A stretch of 64,000 nt of DNA from Bathynomus jamesi (lineage: Eukaryota > Arthropoda > Malacostraca > Isopoda > Cirolanidae): contig JAJOZX010007510.1 in the NCBI GenBank assembly GCA_023014485.1, positions 115,001-179,000 on the forward strand, read 5' to 3'. Positions 11,512 to 21,195 of the stretch are shown here, one piece after another (position 1 is the stretch's first letter; every line of letters starts with the position of its first letter). The notes under the pieces are model-generated. The model was not told the origin of the DNA. It made no database searches and worked only from the letters and a program-made list of their open reading frames with translations. A program made the translations under genes and the position numbers.

Positions 11512-11806
11512 GCCCGGTTAGGTCAACTGAATGCCCGATTAGATTAATTGAATGCGCGGTTAGGTTAATTGTACGCCCTTGACGATCGGTTAGGTTAATT
11601 GTACGCCCTTGACGATCGGTTAGGTTAACTCGTGATAGTTTAGTTAAAACTAACGAAAATATCACGACTTAAACTAACCAATCGTCAAGGGCGTACAGTT
11701 GACCTAACCGGGCATTCAATAATTTTACCGTAGGTTTCGATTGGTTAGGTTAAGTCGTGATATTTTCGTTAGTTTTAACGAAAATTTCACGAGTTAACCT
11801 AACCAA
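11511..11806. repeat. GTTAGGTTAA-rich satellite-like patch with inverted units
   Basis: Repeated short units combine CCGGTTAGGTTAA, TGTACGCCCTTGACGATCGG and CGTGATATTTTCGTTAGT, present in both orientations so that parts can fold back. GTTAGGTT contains the arthropod telomeric motif TTAGG, but the units are not a pure telomere array. The same units recur at 42597-42728 and at the window's right edge (63951-64000). Confidence 0.8.
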
Positions 11807-11816
11807 TATATATATA

Positions 11817-13373
11817 CAGGGTCCGCAAAAAAAGAAGGAGCATGACGAAAATTGCTCTCACGCCCGCATTTTTTGCCGGACCCTTAAATGTTATATATCT
11901 AGCTAAAGATAAAAGAGCCCAGAGTTGTATAAAACAAATTTCATCAAAATCGGTCATAAAATAAAGATTTTATGGCCACAAACGTGCAATGACTAAAAAA
12001 AGTTAATTTCCGTGTAAAATTTAATGTTTTTCTCATTTTAAATTATTTTTTTCAGATGCCTAAATAATTGTAATCAATAAAAATGATAATATGCCCTTTT
12101 CTAAAGAAGATAAAATATAATAAAACACATTATAGACTTGATAAAAATTATGGCGCAATAAAATTATTACAAGAGTTTCCGAATAAACCATGGTCGAAAG
12201 GAGGTTTGGACAAGCTGTTAAGAAAAATCGACGAAACTGAAAGTACTGAAAGGAAACAAGGAAGCGGGAGGCCAAGATCAGTTCGAACCGAAGAAAACAG
12301 AGATGTGGAACTAAGAATTTGTAGTCAATAAGGCAGACCAGGGACTCACGTGACACCGTCCAGAATTGCTAATGAGTTGAGCATATCCGAAAGTAGCGTC
12401 AGAAACATTATTAAAAACGACCTTGAACTAAAACCTTATAAACGGATACACGGGCAGAAATTAACTGAAATTAACGAACAGAAAAGAGTTGTTTGTTCTG
12501 AATGCATGTTAAGAAATATCACTCCCGAAAAAGTAGACCTCGGCTTTTTTACTGACGAAAAGAAGTTTACGGTAGAACCACCGCGAAATTCCCAAAATGA
12601 CAGAGTGTATTCAAGAGTTAATCGTAAAAATGAAATACCAGATGATAGACTTTATGCTACCCGTAATCATTTTTCTGCCAGCGTAATGGTATGGGTCGGT
12701 GTGTCTAAACTAGGCAAGACATCTGTTTTTTTCGTAGAGCCAAACATCAAAGTAGACGCCCGCTATTACACAAACTTTGTTGGAACAAATGCTGCCCGAA
12801 ATGAGACGATTGGCGAATAATGGTTACTTCTTATTCCAACAGGATGGCGCTCGGGCGCATACCGCTAAGTCAACTATTGAATTTTTAGAAAAATAATGTT
12901 CCTGAATTGCTTTACCCAAAAGATTGGCCCCCTAATAGTCCAGATTTGAATCCCGTAGACTACGGAATATGGGAAATGTTGGCTGAGAAAGTGTACAAGC
13001 ATAAGATCCGAAATGTCGAACATTTGAAAGAAGTTATCGTACAAAAATGGGAAGAAATTACTCAAGATCAAGTAGATAAAGCTATAGATCAATTTAGGCC
13101 CCGATTACGAAGGGTTGTAGAGGTTTCTGGCAAACATATCGAACAATTTTTTTAGTCTTATAATTTCGTTTTCTTTGGAAATTGTAAAATTATATGACAT
13201 GTTGTAGTAAAACTTTTATATTTTCTTTAATTTTTGACGTATTGACATGAAATTTGGTACTAACTTAGTTTATTTGTTGCTTATTTGCCTAAAATAAGTT
13301 ATTTGTCATTATGTGTAAAAATAAATGTACAGTAAACATTTTCGTCATGCTCCTTTTTTTTTTGCGGATCCTG
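11817..13373 (+). mobile_element. Mariner-like element (DD37D type)
   Basis: TIRs open with CAGGGTCCGCAAAAAAAGAA on the left and the matching GCGGATCCTG on the right, sharing AGGAGCATGACGAAAA just inside. Both ends are flanked by TA within TATATA. Length is 1,557 bp, normal for mariner. It carries one transposase pseudogene. Confidence 0.88.
12091..13155 (+). pseudogene. Mariner transposase, DD37D-like, broken
   Basis: A cut-and-paste transposase remnant. The likely start is MPFSKEDK at 12091. It is followed by an HTH region (YGAIKLLQEFPNKPWSKGGL) and GSGRPRS, the linker before the second HTH (SESSVRNIIKNDL). FFTDEKKFTVEPPRN holds the first catalytic Asp, FQQDGARAHTAKS the second, and WPPNSPDLNPVDYGIWEML the third. 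By my count 37 residues separate the last two Asp, allowing one frame repair. Defects are a frameshift near 12110, an in-frame stop at about 12329, a frameshift near 12780 and stops near 12894. It shares architecture with the transposase at 45886-46948. Confidence 0.85.
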
Positions 13374-13495
13374 TATATATATATATATATGACCTCGGAA
13401 GCCGACGCCAACTCTGGCCAGTAGTTTGGCTAGCCATAAGAAACAAAGAAAGTTCGCAGGCAGGCAGTGCGACCGTCACAAATATTAGTATAGAT

Positions 13496-13590
13496 AAGGT
13501 TCCATTATGATTACTGCAAGTCTATATGAACAGCTACCACAATACAACTTTTTATACGCTAGTGAATTTGAACCAAAAATAGACATTACA
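13496..13590 (+). repeat. Long inverted repeat, left arm (inner part)
   Basis: AAGGTTCCATTATGATTACT and the next ~75 bases are the reverse complement of about 16845-16925. They continue the left arm after the 2.1-kb insertion. Similarity fades after TTTGAACCAAA. Confidence 0.75.
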
Positions 13591-13991
13591 CAACCAATTA
13601 CAATTACAATTACATTACACTAGTTTATAATATTTAGAGATTAGCTAGTCGAGAAAATGTAAATTTATGAACAATTTAACTCATTATGCTTTGCCATTTT
13701 TGTGAATGCAAAATATTTTTATATAATAACACTTTGAAATGAACATAACTTAACATAGTGTAGTTTGGTGTTCAATTTTTTGTAAATATACTAGGGGCAC
13801 TCAATGTATTTTGCACCACCCTTTTTTCTTAGCTAAATAATATGCTATGGGGCTGAAATGTCTTTTGGGCCGTAAGTTTGAACTTTCTACTCTTCGCATA
13901 ACCGGATTTTTCTAGTTTGAACCTCCCCTCCTTGTATAAAACCGCTTTTAAACGCCCTTGTATAAAACCGATGGTTAACGCAGTTTCGAAA

Positions 13992-16443
13992 ATGGCGTCT
14001 GACAGTGATGTACGTCGTAAACAGAGAGCCGCTATCGAGTTCTTAACCGCAGAGAAGGAAACAGTTGGAAATATTCACAAACGTCTACAAAACGTTTACG
14101 GAGATGCTGTTGTTGATCGAAGCACAGTTGGACGCTGGTCTAAACGTGTGAGATCATCGTAGAGAGGGAGAGCCAGCCTCGATGATGAGCCACGCAGCGA
14201 TCGCCCGGCATCGGCTGTGACATCTCACACTGTGCAACGTGCTAACAGCATCATTCGATCAAATCGGCGCGTCACATACAAGGAGCTATCACTGGAGCTA
14301 GGAAATAGTGAAGGAAGTGTAAATACGATAATTCAGCAACTGGAATACTCAAAAGTGTGTTCACGGTTTGTTCCTCGCGAACTGACTGAAGATCATAAAG
14401 CCCAAAGAAAAGAAATTGCTTCTGAGTCGTTGGTTCGATACGAGACAGAAGGTGATGATTTCCTTTCACGAATTGTGACTGCGGATGAAACTTGGGTACA
14501 TCACTTTGAACCTGAAACAAAACGCCAATCCATGGAGTGGCATCACGCAGACTCCCAACTCAAGAAAAAGTTCAAAATGGCTCCCTCTGCAGGAAAGGTT
14601 ATGGCCACCATCTTCTGGGACATGAAAGGGGTGATTCAAATGGCAAACAAACATCAATCTTACCCATGAAAATGGGAAAATATTCATTCCCCATGTCAAG
14701 ATTATGAGAGGTATATTCCAGGGGGACAGCTTATCACCCTTGCTACTCTGCCTCACCCTGGACCCCTTAGCAAACAACTTAGCACTAATAACAAGGGCTA
14801 CAACCTCAGTCAAACTAGATGAAGAAATCCTGACAGTGTACTTAACCATCTACTGTTTATGGATGATTTGAAGCTGTACGCAGACTCTGACCAAAACCTG
14901 GAATGTCTATTAAGGATCGTCCATAGTTTCTCCGGTGACATCAAAATGAAGTTTGGATTGGACAAGTGTGCTAAGTGTACACTTAGAGGGGGCAGGAAAA
15001 TACAAACCCATAACATCAATTTAGGAAGAGACACTGAGATTAAAGACTTGGAAGAGGATAGTTCCTACAAATACTTTGGGATAGAAGAAAGTGGAAATAT
15101 AGAACACTGGCAAATGCGAGAGAAAATCAGTGGAGAGTATGTACGAAGACTGAAAAAGATCTGCAAGACCCAACTTACATCAAAGAACAAAATAACAGCT
15201 ATAAACCAACTCGCCATCCCTGTTATCAATTATAGTGTAGGGATCATAGACTGGTCACAATCAAAACTAAATACCTACCAAGAAAACTGGGAGGAATGGG
15301 ATTGACTGAGGTTAACCAGCTACACCGATCATCGACCATCAGTATTGGGCAGTATCTGAAAAGTTCGAGTAGTCCTACAATAGCTCTGGTCCATGAACAC
15401 CACAACACAAGGGCAACGCAACATACTTCCATAACCAAACTGGCCCAGCACTTTGGAGGCAATAATATGACAGAAGAAGTAGAAACTGAAAGAGTACCAG
15501 CCACCTTAATAGCTAGGAAAAGTCGCAAAAGATTTGTTCAGGAACAACAGGCCAAGCATGCAGAAGAATGGGAACAACATTAAAGAGCTGGAAAATATTA
15601 TCAAGAATTACAGAAGGATTATATCAACAAAGAAGGATCATTGGAATGGTTAAGGAGAGGAGTTCTACAATATGACGGAGAGCGACTAATAATGGGTGCG
15701 ACAAGAGGGAAAGGAGTGCCTTACTTATTGAGGTCAGTGTCCCGAATGACTATGGCCTTAATAGAGCGGAAAGGGAGAAAATTACCAAATACCAGGCGCT
15801 CATATATGACATAAAGAGAAACTGGAGATTGAAGGAAGCTGTCATTCTCCCCATCATAGTTGGGGCAACAGGCATGATGAAAAATAACCTATCAACTTAC
15901 CTGAACTCAATCCCAGGACAGCCCCAGGCTAGGACAAGTTCTGACATAGTTGAAGTGTTTGGCTTTGGGTGGAAGCCCCACTTCCAACTATAAAAAATAC
16001 AAAAAGAGTATAAACCAAAAGTGGACATTATGAAGAAAGGACAAACAATCAACTCAGAGACATATATTGCTACCCTACAGAGACTCCAGAGACGTATAAA
16101 GCGAGTTCGACCTGAGAGAAAACTGGAAGACGTCCTTCTTTTGCACGATAACGCAAGACCACACAACAGTTTGCAAACAAGAGAGACCATCACAAAAATG
16201 CGCTTCACTGTGTTACCCCACCCTTCATACAGCCCGGATCTGGCACCTTCAGACTTCCATTTGTTTGGGCCAATGAAGGATGCTATTCGTGGAAGAAAGT
16301 TTCAGAGTGACGATGAGGTTGTTGAGGAGGTTAAGAGGTGGCTCCAGCGGAAGCCAGCGGACTTTTACCAGCAAGGAATAAAGGCCCTTGTTTCGAGGTG
16401 GAGAAAGGCAGTAGAAATGGATGGAGACGATGTGGAAAAATAA
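13992..16443 (+). pseudogene. Mariner transposase (DD34D), split by a LINE
   Basis: The start MASDSDVRRKQRAAIEFL at 13992 leads into the paired HTH (TVGNIHKRLQNVYGD, then VTYKELSLELGNSEGSVNTI). The first catalytic Asp is in VTADETWVHHFEPETKRQS near 14480. After the inserted segment the frame resumes at 16021 with MKKGQTINSETYIATLQRL. LLLHDNARPHNSLQ holds the second Asp and YSPDLAPSDFHLF the third, 34 residues apart, the hallmark of classic mariner. A stop at 14160 and the 1.4-kb insertion inactivate it. The C-terminus to 16443 looks complete. Confidence 0.9.
14636..16017 (+). mobile_element. 5'-truncated LINE reverse transcriptase fragment (R2/NeSL-like)
   Basis: Starting inside RT, the plus strand reads RGIFQGDSLSPLLLCLTLDP (motif B region, near 14710), then MDDLKLYADSDQNLECLL (motif C; the usual xADD is replaced by YMDDLK-type spacing), then CAKCTLRGGR, YKYFGIEES and KNKITAINQLAIPVINYSVG. 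This arrangement is typical of R2/NeSL-type restriction-like-endonuclease LINEs, though I see no endonuclease domain to prove it. It is inserted in the mariner transposase gene, lacks its 5' part and has frame breaks after 15300. No poly(A) tail is obvious at the 3' junction. Confidence 0.7.
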
Positions 16444-16599
16444 GAACTTGTAAAAAAGTTATGTAACTACTTGTGTACAAAATTTCTGGAACTTACAAGG
16501 AAACTTGGAAAGAAAAAAAAAAGGTGGGAGAAATATATTGAGTGGCCCTCGTAGATTTTGTTTTGTAATAAAGGTTTTAAAATTTCAAATAATTTATAA

Positions 16600-16686
16600 T
16601 CAGTATGAGAATCAGCTAAATTTGGCCGATGCAAATGCCCAAAAAAATGGCCGATTCTGCAAAAGCCGATGAATCAGTACACCACT
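16600..16686 (-). repeat. Possible hAT terminus with GCCGAT repeats
   Basis: Three spaced copies of (G/A)GCCGAT lie next to an end that reads, on the minus strand, TAGTGGTGTACTGATTCATC. This resembles hAT ends (CAGTGGTGTA-like) with subterminal motifs. No partner end or TSD was found. Confidence 0.35.
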
Positions 16687-16844
16687 AGTTTTTATTGATT
16701 TTGCTAATTTTGAGGGCCAGGTTCTTTACTGGTAAATATACTATTCAGTTTCATGTAATAACATGTTTTATAGGTTTATTGAATCACACATGTTGTTTAT
16801 ACCCTTATGTAATCGCAAGTTTCTTTTAAAATATCTTATTTGTT

Positions 16845-17560
16845 TGGTTCAAATCCACTAGCACATAAAAAGTTGTATTTTGGTAGCTGTTCATATACAC
16901 TTGCAGTAATCATAATGGAACCTTATTATTGTATAAGACTAGTAAACTACATGGAGTTCAACGCTGTTCACGATCATATTAATTGTTTATCTTTATGAAC
17001 ACGGACATTACATTATAATTACCTGTAAGTCAATGACTGCGCATTCAATTGTCCTTTAGATATATTAGTCCGTGGGCCAGAAGGGTTGATCGGTCGGTAC
17101 CACTCGAGGGAACCAAACGTCCCTCATACCAATGATGAAGGATGCTAAGTAGATGATAATAATTCTTGCTGGATATTTCAAAAGAGTAGCTTTATTGTTT
17201 TTTTTTAACATTTTAAGTTTGCGCCCAATATTAAAATATTAGGTGTCTACGTTTGATGAAAATTTACACTAAAACGCTACCAGATCCAGATGTCCAGCAA
17301 CCATATTTTGAAACTACAAATTATAAGCTTTCCAAAAAGTATTGTTTCATCTGGTTCGCGTTAGTGGTACTGATTGGTCAAAATTTGGGGTCTGGCTCAC
17401 GGACTATATATGTCTGTGTTATATGTTGTTGGACTCGGTTGTTCCCCCTCCACCCCACCTTCCCCCAGTTCGGGTACCTTGACTATCACTGCGGTGTTGC
17501 TACATGTACGGAGTCGCCTGTGAGATGAGGAACATTACATATGCAGGCAACTGTACACCT
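16845..17560 (-). repeat. Long inverted repeat, right arm
   Basis: The reverse complement of 11110-11405 plus 13496-13590. It is uninterrupted where the left arm is split, but carries its own 341-bp MITE insertion at 17066-17406. The outer limit is near 17560 and the inner limit near 16845. Confidence 0.75.
17066..17406. mobile_element. MITE inside the right arm
   Basis: TIRs are TAGTCCGTGGGCCAGA and the inverse of TCTGGCTCACGGACTA (one mismatch in 16). TATAT flanks both sides (17061-17065, 17407-17411). The left arm at about 11265 keeps the empty site, so the boundaries are supported by an internal control. There is no coding capacity. Confidence 0.82.
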
Positions 17561-17794
17561 TGATTAAACTTCGTTAATTACCTACGACTCCAATGGAACT
17601 CTTTTCTTAGGAAAATGTCGATATTATAGCTGTAAACAATCGCAAACTTACCTAATCATGTTTAAGAGACAAATCTGTCTCCCACAGTGAATGTGTAAAA
17701 AGAAACTCAGTTCGTTCCTTATTTTTATATACAAGCGGAATGACGCAAGACTTCATCCAGCAAGTGTCGTTTTGGACTTTTCACATGAAACTTT

Positions 17795-17831
17795 TGGCCA
17801 GGGAATCCTGACTAACAGGATTCCCTGGCCA
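17795..17831. repeat. Perfect 16-bp hairpin
   Basis: TGGCCAGGGAATCCTG, a 5-base loop (ACTAA), then its exact reverse complement. It lies ~45 bases upstream of a tRNA-like unit. It is not followed by a T-run in the manner of a terminator. Confidence 0.9.
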
Positions 17832-17869
17832 GTCGGCTATCCTACCTTCATGGCTTCCTCTATCGCCTG

Positions 17870-18026
17870 ATGCCAGCGCCCGTAGCGTAGTTGGTGACAC
17901 CGTTTCCCTATAAGCGAAGTGAAGACACTGAGGTCGGAAGTTCGAATCCCGATGATACTGGTAAAAATAGCACAAGAGTTAGAATAATGGAATAATGAGA
18001 GCTGTGCCAGTTTCTGGATTTACTGA

Positions 18027-18060
<34 letters not shown>
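17870..18060 (+). mobile_element. tRNA-derived SINE with (ATT)n tail
   Basis: An internal RNA polymerase III promoter is visible: A box TAGCGTAGTTGG (17883-17894) and B box AGTTCGAATCC (17939-17949), spaced as in tRNAs. The tRNA-like head is followed by an unrelated body of ~70 bases and a TTA/ATT trinucleotide tail (about 18027-18060). The tail and body argue for a SINE, not a functional tRNA gene. Confidence 0.75.
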
Positions 18061-18659
18061 GTTTCTCTATCACGTGATCTTAATTCCTATGATATCTTCT
18101 TGTGAAAATATCAAAAGGACGGTCTTCAAACAAATTCACAGGTTATTTCAAGCTATAAAAGCAACGAAAGAACATGAAATCTGCTTCATTTCTATCAAAA
18201 CGTTAAAAAGGCCGTGATAAAAAATTTCACTGCTCTGATTCGCCACATAATTTCACTAAAAGGAGAATACTTTGAGCATATTGTGTACCTGTATAAAAAA
18301 CTTCCATCCTTCCATTGATAATCGTGTCAAATTTCATTAACGTAATTTAACATATTGATTTTTAATTATTCTTAAGTTGTGCCATAATTAATTAAAGAAG
18401 TACAATACACTACTCGCTCAGTTATCCGTGATTGAGGGGCGGTCCATGGTGGAAACGGGTCAGCGGGTCATGGGTCTGCGGGTCACTTGGGAGTGAATTC
18501 AATACGCGTCGAGGTGGGTCACGGGTCAATGCTGTGATTAGGTGGGGCATAAATTTCCAGTCGAATTTTAAAAATTCGTATGTTTTTTACGTATTCATTA
18601 GGAGTGGATTGGTGAAAATCGAAGAAGGCTGGTCTTCCTGTACTCATTGGAGTGGCCAG

Positions 18660-18812
18660 GTCCGTGTTCGTGATACAGGCATGCAGCAACCAGTCGGAGA
18701 GGCATTTCAGCGCAGTCAACGCGAGTAATATCATACGCCACAGCGCGTACTATTGACATCGGAAGCAGTAGAATCATTGTGTATCGCTTTGGAGTATTAT
18801 AAGAATTTCTAA
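18660..18812 (+). pseudogene. hAT transposase C-terminal remnant
   Basis: The plus strand reads CSNQSERHFSAVNASNIIRH, then after a frameshift LTSEAVESLCIALEYYKNF and a stop. SERHFSA is the position of the conserved hAT SERxFS block containing the final catalytic Glu, and the SEAVESL segment is the dimerisation helix. Nothing upstream of it remains. Confidence 0.65.
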
Positions 18813-18835
18813 ATTACTTTTCATTGAAATAATCA

Positions 18836-18942
18836 TTAACCCTTTCATGCCGCATGGGTGCAAATGAGACCATGAAATTTTATGAGATTTTAGTCATTCT
18901 GGAGAGATAATACAAGGTTTTTTTTTGCCATGAAAGGGTTAA
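18836..18942. mobile_element. piggyBac-type MITE (TTAA target)
   Basis: TTAA at both limits (18836-18839, 18939-18942) flanks inverted ends CCCTTTCATG and CATGAAAGGG. The element is 107 bp including target copies, non-coding, and nested inside the hAT relic. Confidence 0.8.
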
Positions 18943-19534
18943 TGTTTTATGAAATAGAAGCTCGTGTGTGAGTCACCTTTTATTTGTGTATCAAAATAAA
19001 GATTTGGTATTTTGAAACAAAGTTTGCTTTCTGATGTATTTTGAAAATGTTTTGTTCAATGTATTGTTCAGGTTAACAGGTTTACCGGGTCAGTGAGTCG
19101 CGGGTCAGTGGATCGCGGGTCAAGTGAGTCGCGGGTCAAGTAGGTTACGGGTCAGGTGCTGGATGGGTCACACGGGTCACGGGTCAAGGTTGGTGACCTG
19201 TTTCCAACTCTGGGGATACCCGATTACACGGTTAACTCAGTATACCCCGCTGGTGGGTGGTGTGGTGAATGCTGCCCATCGCCACTGACTGTCCTCCCAC
19301 CTCGCGCACTACCACAAACAGTAACGTGAAAAGCGTAAAAATCATCTGCTCCCGAAGACTGTAACCCTTCCCTCTGCTAACAGTGCTGCTAATACTAATT
19401 GTCTTTGGTAGCGCGGAGCGACAATGACAGGCTCGTTGTGGTTGGCTAGCGGGAGGCGAGCCGCGGATGTAGACATTGCACCAAATCACAGTTAACTCGG
19501 TAATCACGGTTAACTCGATTCACGAATAACCGCG

Positions 19535-19537
<3 letters not shown>

Positions 19538-19588
<51 letters not shown>
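19538..19588. repeat. (TA)n microsatellite
   Basis: Alternating TA for about 50 bases abutting the mariner foldback. Confidence 0.95.
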
Positions 19589-19593
<5 letters not shown>

Positions 19594-19933
19594 GGCGCAA
19601 AAGACGCGCACCATAGGAATTTTCAGTGTTGATTATAATATATTATTTTTTCTTTTAGATAAAGGATGGCTGCGAAATTAACAATAGACGAGAGGGTGAG
19701 CTTGGTTTTAATGCATGGAATACCAGGTACTACAAATCGATTAATCGGTACAGAATTTAAATTTTGTACCCATTCATCGATTTGTTGTGCCTGGTGTTCC
19801 GTACATTAAAACCAAGCTCACCCTCTAGTCTATTGCTAATTTCGCAGCCATCCCCTACCTAAAAGTAAAGATAATATACAGTATTATAGTCAACACTGAA
19901 AATTCCTATGATGCGCGACTTTTGCGCCACCCT
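19589..19933. mobile_element. Mariner 5'-end foldback element
   Basis: Two mariner 5' ends face each other. Each arm starts AGGGTGGCGCAAAAG at its outer edge and runs ~165 bases inward through an ATG giving MAAKL(T/A)ID, the start of a transposase. The arms differ at several positions, meet at about 19755-19765 and leave no room for the rest of the gene. (TA)n lies on the left and (TC)n on the right. Confidence 0.85.
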
Positions 19934-19980
19934 CTCTCTCTCTCTCTCCTCTCTCTCTCTATATATATATATTATATATA

Positions 19981-20170
19981 CTAGCAGAGACCCGCAAGAC
20001 ATTTGCGGTTAAATTAGTATCTTTATTGCAACATTACTTCTTTAAATATAGAATTTCTACTTATTCTTTCACCAAAGACTTTAACACAATCAAAACTTGT
20101 CACTCTAGAGAAAGCTACATAAAGCTGTCCATATTTAAAAACAAGCTTACGAATATAAATACAAAACCTC
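19981..20170 (-). mobile_element. Helitron 3' end with helicase C-terminus
   Basis: On the minus strand the frame gives FKYGQLYVAFSRVTSFDCVK, the last conserved block of the Pif1-type helicase of Helitrons. It stops shortly before a terminal hairpin CCGCAA/TTGCGG (19992-19997, 20003-20008) and CTAG at 19981-19984, followed by T. A hairpin, about seven bases, then CTAG and a 3' T is the standard Helitron terminus. The remainder of the element is missing. Confidence 0.8.
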
Positions 20171-20189
20171 TACGGTCAAATTAGTATCT

Positions 20190-20500
20190 TTATGAAGGCA
20201 ACCTGAGAGCATTACAACAGAATTATCAAGACGCTATAGCAACTGTAAGAAAATTTGGAAGCCGGATCTATTTATTTCGTTTACTCGCAATCCAAAATGG
20301 AGTGAAATCGTGGAAAGCATTGAAACTTATCAAAGACCAGAACGTAGGTCAGATATTGTTGCGAGAGTTTCTCAAATGAAATTAAAAGAGCTGTTTCATG
20401 ATTTAACAGTAAAACAGATACTCGAAAAGCCAAGTGCATTTTTGTGTGTAGTTCATGCACCTTCAGATTTCAGCTGGCGGAATCCGCCAAAAGTTGACGG
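20190..20500 (+). pseudogene. Helitron Rep (HUH) domain fragment
   Basis: The plus strand reads QQNYQDAIATVRKFGS, a frameshifted stretch equivalent to the F-x-T-x-NPKW block (SRNPKWSEIVES visible at about 20287-20320), then ETYQRPERRSDIVARVSQMK and LKELFHDL. This matches the rolling-circle replicator region of Helitrons. It lies next to, but in the opposite orientation from, the Helitron 3' end. A 16-base repeat (AAATTAGTATCTTTAT at 20013 and 20182) joins the two pieces. Confidence 0.7.
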
Positions 20501-21119
20501 GTTTGAGTTTTGCACATGCCCCCCACACACTCCACACCAGAGGCGTTTTTATAGGGTAGGCAAGGTAGGCTTTGTCTGACCATTAGTTTTGTCAAACTTT
20601 ATATTGATATATTTATGCTTCTAAATTAGCGCAATTAGACAAAATCTGTCAATCGCGCCCTCTTAATCCAATATCACATGATTTCTTTTTTCATATTAGC
20701 TACTAATAACCTAAAACGCCCTGCCTACCTTGAATGTATAAGATAAATTCAACTAGTGTGGCGGATTTGATATATGCCATTTTTAATACGGAGTAAATGT
20801 ACATATAGTCATCGCGCGGACTTTCCTACAAAACGATACATTTTGCACGCTTACGCTCATTATCAAGCCATCCCGTATGAAGAAATACGAGAAACTACGA
20901 TTTGGGGGGTGGGTTAAAGGAAGAAGATTGATAGGTGAATGGTGTATGACGTCACAAGTGGATTTAGGGGGGGGAGGGTTGCGCGAATATACAAATCACT
21001 TAAATAGAAAAATAAAGCTACACTATAAGTAATGAAAAATTGCAATGCATTGGAATCTCAACTACGGTAAGTACCCTTATATACATACTGTATATAGTTA
21101 TAATTATATACCTTTATTG

Positions 21120-21195
<76 letters not shown>

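Larger units (their letters stand above)
11406..13495. mobile_element. 2.1-kb insertion splitting the left arm
   Basis: Comparison with the uninterrupted right arm (…GTATAAGACTAG… next to AAGGTTCCATTATG) shows 11406-13495 is extra sequence. It opens with GTAGCTAGCGGAGCGACC and ends with AAATATTAGTATAGAT. It contains a (TA)n tract, a GTTAGGTTAA repeat patch and a whole mariner. The outer element type is not recognised; it may be a truncated retroelement whose interior was later invaded. Confidence 0.5.
13791..16551 (+). mobile_element. Mariner element (DD34D) containing a nested LINE
   Basis: The left end CTAGGGGCACTCAATGTATT and the right end (reverse-complemented CGAGGGCCACTCAATATATT) form the TIRs, each next to TA. 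Removing the inserted LINE segment (about 14636-16017) leaves roughly 1.38 kb, the usual mariner size. The transposase reads through this junction from FWDMKGVI to VDIMKKGQ, showing where the insertion landed. Confidence 0.88.
18445..19212 (+). mobile_element. hAT relic with GGGTCA subterminal arrays
   Basis: The ends CATGGTGGAAACGGGTCA and (inverted) CAGAGTTGGAAACAGGTCA resemble hAT TIRs. Both ends hold arrays of GCGGGTCA-type units (about 18455-18530 and 19085-19190), oriented as GGGTCA on the plus strand at both sides. The interior keeps only the end of a hAT transposase and a nested 107-bp MITE. Flanking octamers GGGCGGTC and GGGATACC agree at only five of eight positions, so the exact limits are uncertain. 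Confidence 0.65.

Noticed and set aside
11110..17560. Polinton/Maverick or other giant DNA transposon
   Set aside because: The ~400-bp inverted arms suggested it, but no polymerase B, integrase or capsid-like genes lie between them, only mariners and a LINE fragment.
17877..17965. Functional tRNA gene
   Set aside because: A and B boxes are present, but the ends do not pair convincingly as an acceptor stem and the unit is followed by an unrelated body and a trinucleotide tail, which indicates a SINE.
18836..18942. Rho-independent-like terminator hairpin
   Set aside because: The inverted repeat is bounded by TTAA and matches a piggyBac-type MITE; bacterial terminators are not expected in this genome.
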